DNA from: Tyto alba
Taxonomy: Eukaryota; Chordata; Aves; Strigiformes; Tytonidae
Assembly (NCBI RefSeq): GCF_018691265.1
Contig: NW_024881313.1
Coordinates: 15,245,518-15,309,517 of the forward strand
Direction: 5' to 3'
Length of the DNA: 64,000 bases
The notes below the pieces were generated by a model. The model ran no database searches, was not told where the DNA came from, and worked only from the letters and a program-made list of their open reading frames with translations. The number at the start of each line of letters is the position of its first letter. The first letter of the stretch is position 1. A program made the translations under genes and the position numbers. Shown in pieces: positions 61,412-64,000 of this stretch.

Positions 61412-64000
61412 CTGAAGGCAGATGCATTCAAACCAGGGTAGTGCTATGAGAGCAGAAATGTGTGCCCTGTTAGTCTAGGTGATGATCTCAGACAAGCCTT
61501 TAGGATGGTGGGGAGCTCCAGCTACTTGCATCCAGTTGTGAAAGTGATGCAGAACTGAGCAAGTTAATCATTTTTTTAGCCCCTGCAACTCACACTTTCC
61601 AACACAGAGATGCTGCGCTGAAGTATAGTGTAATGCCTACCAGAGGCGGGGATGTTGGGGTTTGGATCCTGCTTTTGACTCTGCATTATATCTCCACAGG
61701 AACAAAACAAGCTACCTCACTATGGCCCACACCACCTCTCCATTGCAAGGTACTAGAACATTGTGGAATTACACAATGGGTTCCAACTTCAAAGACATGT
61801 GCCTCTGGAGTTTATCCACCTTTGCCACCCACACACTGCTCCCCATCACAGGGCTCAGGACTTAATGTGGTATGCAGGCAGAAGTGCAACCTGAAAATTA
61901 ACTAACAGTTGGAGAGATTGGCTTTGTTAAGTAATGTTGTATCGTTCTGGCTGGGCTATATCATTCATCCGGACTGATAGATTTCCTTCCTCAAGGCATC
62001 TATCTCCATTAGCAGAGCCTCCAATGTTCACTGATGCTTTTTTACTGACCAGGACCACAAGTGGCAACCATGGTCTTCTGTCATACTTCTAAGACTTCTC
62101 AGAGTATCAGTGGGCCACGTTCAGACAAGGATATCTGTGCTATCACACCTGTACCCAGAGAAGTAGTCCCGGGCATAAGACACAGTTTACTGACTGCATC
62201 TAAGAGGACCACATTATGACTGAATCTTTTAGATAAAACAGAAAATATTCAGTTCTAGGAACTGATCCTAACTCTATTGCTACCTTCACCTTTTCTTTGT
62301 CTTGCATCACTGAAAGAGGAAAAAATATTCTCCAGAGCTAGTCAAAGAATGGCTCTGCACATGCCAAACTGTAGATGGAGACCCACTACAGACCTGCAGC
62401 TTATGCCAGTTTATGTATGTGCTGGCACTTAACCTATGCTCATCACCATATCAGCCAAGTATCTAGTAAGTTTGAGGTATCCTCATGGATTAAAACAGCT
62501 GATCTCATTGAAGATCTGCTAGTTTGTAATACTGAATCATCAGCTAAAGATTTGGACTGTCATCTGAACCACAAGAACCTTATTCAGGTTTTTATCAGCT
62601 TTCCCAGGAAAGTTGATTTCTTCTCAAGAATAAGAGAGAAGTTTCTAATTTCCTTTTCTGTCTTTGAAAATACAATCACAACATACACCATTGTGCTTAT
62701 TCCACTGCACACTTTTAACAGCAATACTTGTGACAATGGGTCTGACAGGACCCACTCCTAAGAAACCCTCCCAAATCTGCCTGAAGAGCTGCTCTGCTCT
62801 CAAACACCGCAGCAGTTCTCCAATCCAGTCTCCCATCTACAGCAGGTTTGGGGGATGCTGACAGAGGAGAAAGGCGGCTCCTGATGAAAAAAAAAAAAAA
62901 TCCTGCAGGTTCTGCAGCAGTGCCAGAGACCAGACATGATCAAGAGTGCATCAGACTGTGCTCCATACTCCAGCCTTTCTGTCCTTTAGCTCTCATGGAG
63001 CACATTCTCCCCAGGTGGCCTGGCCCACAGCACAGGCAGGGAGCAGAACGTCCAACCCTGAAAAGCAGCTTCAGGTGCAACAACTTGGCTTCCCGACTAC
63101 TTGCTTCTCCTTAGAATCTCTGCATCTCACCACGTCAGACACTTCTGCCACTTTCAGCAATGCAGTATGCCACCCGTATTAGTCTGCCCAATCTCAAGTT
63201 TACATGGCGTATTTTGAAGGCGGCCATATATAAAAAGGCAAACTGCAGATACAATGGCATTTCTGGAAATACCTTAAGTTACTAAGCTTGTCCTGACTTA
63301 CTCCTACAGAGAAACTAATGCTCTAATTTTAAAAAAAACCCTAGTCATTGAAACCTATCTGAGGGAACATATGGCTCAGGTGGTGCTACCAGGGCTAGTG
63401 AACAGAGATCTTTGGCTCTTAAAGGATGTTAAAAATAGAACAATCACTGTCTAGATGCACAAACCTGGCTGCACGACAGGACATAATTTTAAGAAGCACA
63501 CCAGGTATCTTGGAAGTCTTATTGTGTAATCTATCAAATTTCATCTTCAAGGACTGGAGCTAGATATAGGCTTTCATGCTCCTTCTGAGTCTGAACGGAG
63601 AAGAAAAAAAAAAAAACAAAAAAAAACCTCCCAGATAGTCAAAGTCCCGAGCAAGGTGAGCTGAAATACAGACCAGCTTTCAGAGCACCCTGACGTCTGG
63701 CTGAGAGATGTCACATTCATTAGGATGGGTATACAGGCAGGGGGAGAGATTTAATCGCACGTTTCCAAGCAAATGTGACCTAAAAGGATTTAAGAAAAGT
63801 TACATTTTCTCAACAGTCATTGCAAAACCTATATAAACCCCAAACATTTACTCAGTCATAAACTGCTTATTAAGACATTACTTTAGTTGTCAGAAGTGCG
63901 TAACTGTATTGCCTAATCCAATCAGGTGTGGCAAAGATAAAGCAATATAATACCTAGACCCGAGCCACAGAAATATCCCTTAGGCCCAGTTCTCCTACTA
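61412..64000. other. Right end of window, no gene recognised
   Basis: No CpG island, first exon or known repeat was seen. ATATATAAAAAGG at about 63,226 resembles a TATA box on the plus strand, opposite to the ACAD gene, with nothing else around it to support a promoter. A13/A6 runs occur near 63,604. Confidence 0.5.

Noticed and set aside
62284..62309. 26-nt microexon candidate on the minus strand with a strong pyrimidine-rich acceptor
   Set aside because: It would end in phase 0 and read MQDKEKVK before exon A, but the register is off by one residue against the family pattern, the donor GTAGCA is weak, and nothing corroborates it.
62375..62761. 128-codon plus-strand frame
   Set aside because: No recognisable domain, no splice or promoter support, and opposite in strand to the only supported gene.
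1..64000. Prokaryotic systems, CRISPR arrays, operons, tRNA or rRNA genes
   Set aside because: No ordered repeats with spacers, no closely packed coding frames and no recognisable RNA-gene sequence; spliced exons and CR1/LTR repeats mark the window as vertebrate nuclear DNA.

Overview
This 64 kb window looks like AT-rich nuclear DNA from a bird, taken from inside one large gene that reads right to left (minus strand). The bird assignment rests on a CR1 LINE 3' end carrying its ATTCTATG-type terminal repeat (around 30,362-30,460), on two copies of a long LTR family that I recognise from bird genomes (229-1,207 and 13,586-14,004), and on the absence of Alu, L1 or other mammal-typical repeats. 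Which bird it is cannot be read from the sequence.

The only protein-coding gene I can support is an acyl-CoA dehydrogenase (ACAD family). Three consecutive internal exons are present: 51,360-51,240, 10,201-10,072 and 3,761-3,655, all minus strand. Their splice sites are canonical, their phases match exactly (0/1, 1/2, 2/1), and together they encode about 119 residues of the N-terminal helical domain and the start of the beta domain. The stretch runs from the helix before the EYGG motif to the family signature around GISESGAGSD. The residues do not look like the known human mitochondrial ACADL, ACADM or ACADVL sequences. They look closer to the bacterial-type/acdh-6-like branch found in invertebrates and non-mammalian vertebrates, but that placement is from memory and needs a search. 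The first coding exon(s) and promoter are not identified and probably lie beyond position 64,000. The exons after the signature lie left of position 1.

Layout: 1-3,654 is intron holding a near-complete solo-LTR-like element; 3,655-3,761 exon; 3,762-10,071 intron (6.3 kb); 10,072-10,201 exon; 10,202-51,239 one very long intron (about 41 kb) holding a second, truncated LTR copy, the CR1 tail, many A/T tracts, microsatellites and small CpG-bearing patches; 51,240-51,360 exon; 51,361-64,000 intron or 5' flank, holding a structured LTR-like block near 56,000 and a perfect 16-bp hairpin at 61,374-61,411.

All other open reading frames are short, carry no recognisable domain, and fit chance in AT-rich DNA or transposon sequence. 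I see no CRISPR array, rRNA, tRNA, operon or prokaryotic feature. I found no clear case of an undescribed system. The most useful leads are the identity of this ACAD paralogue, its unlocated 5' exon, and the inverted-repeat cluster at 56,061-56,159.
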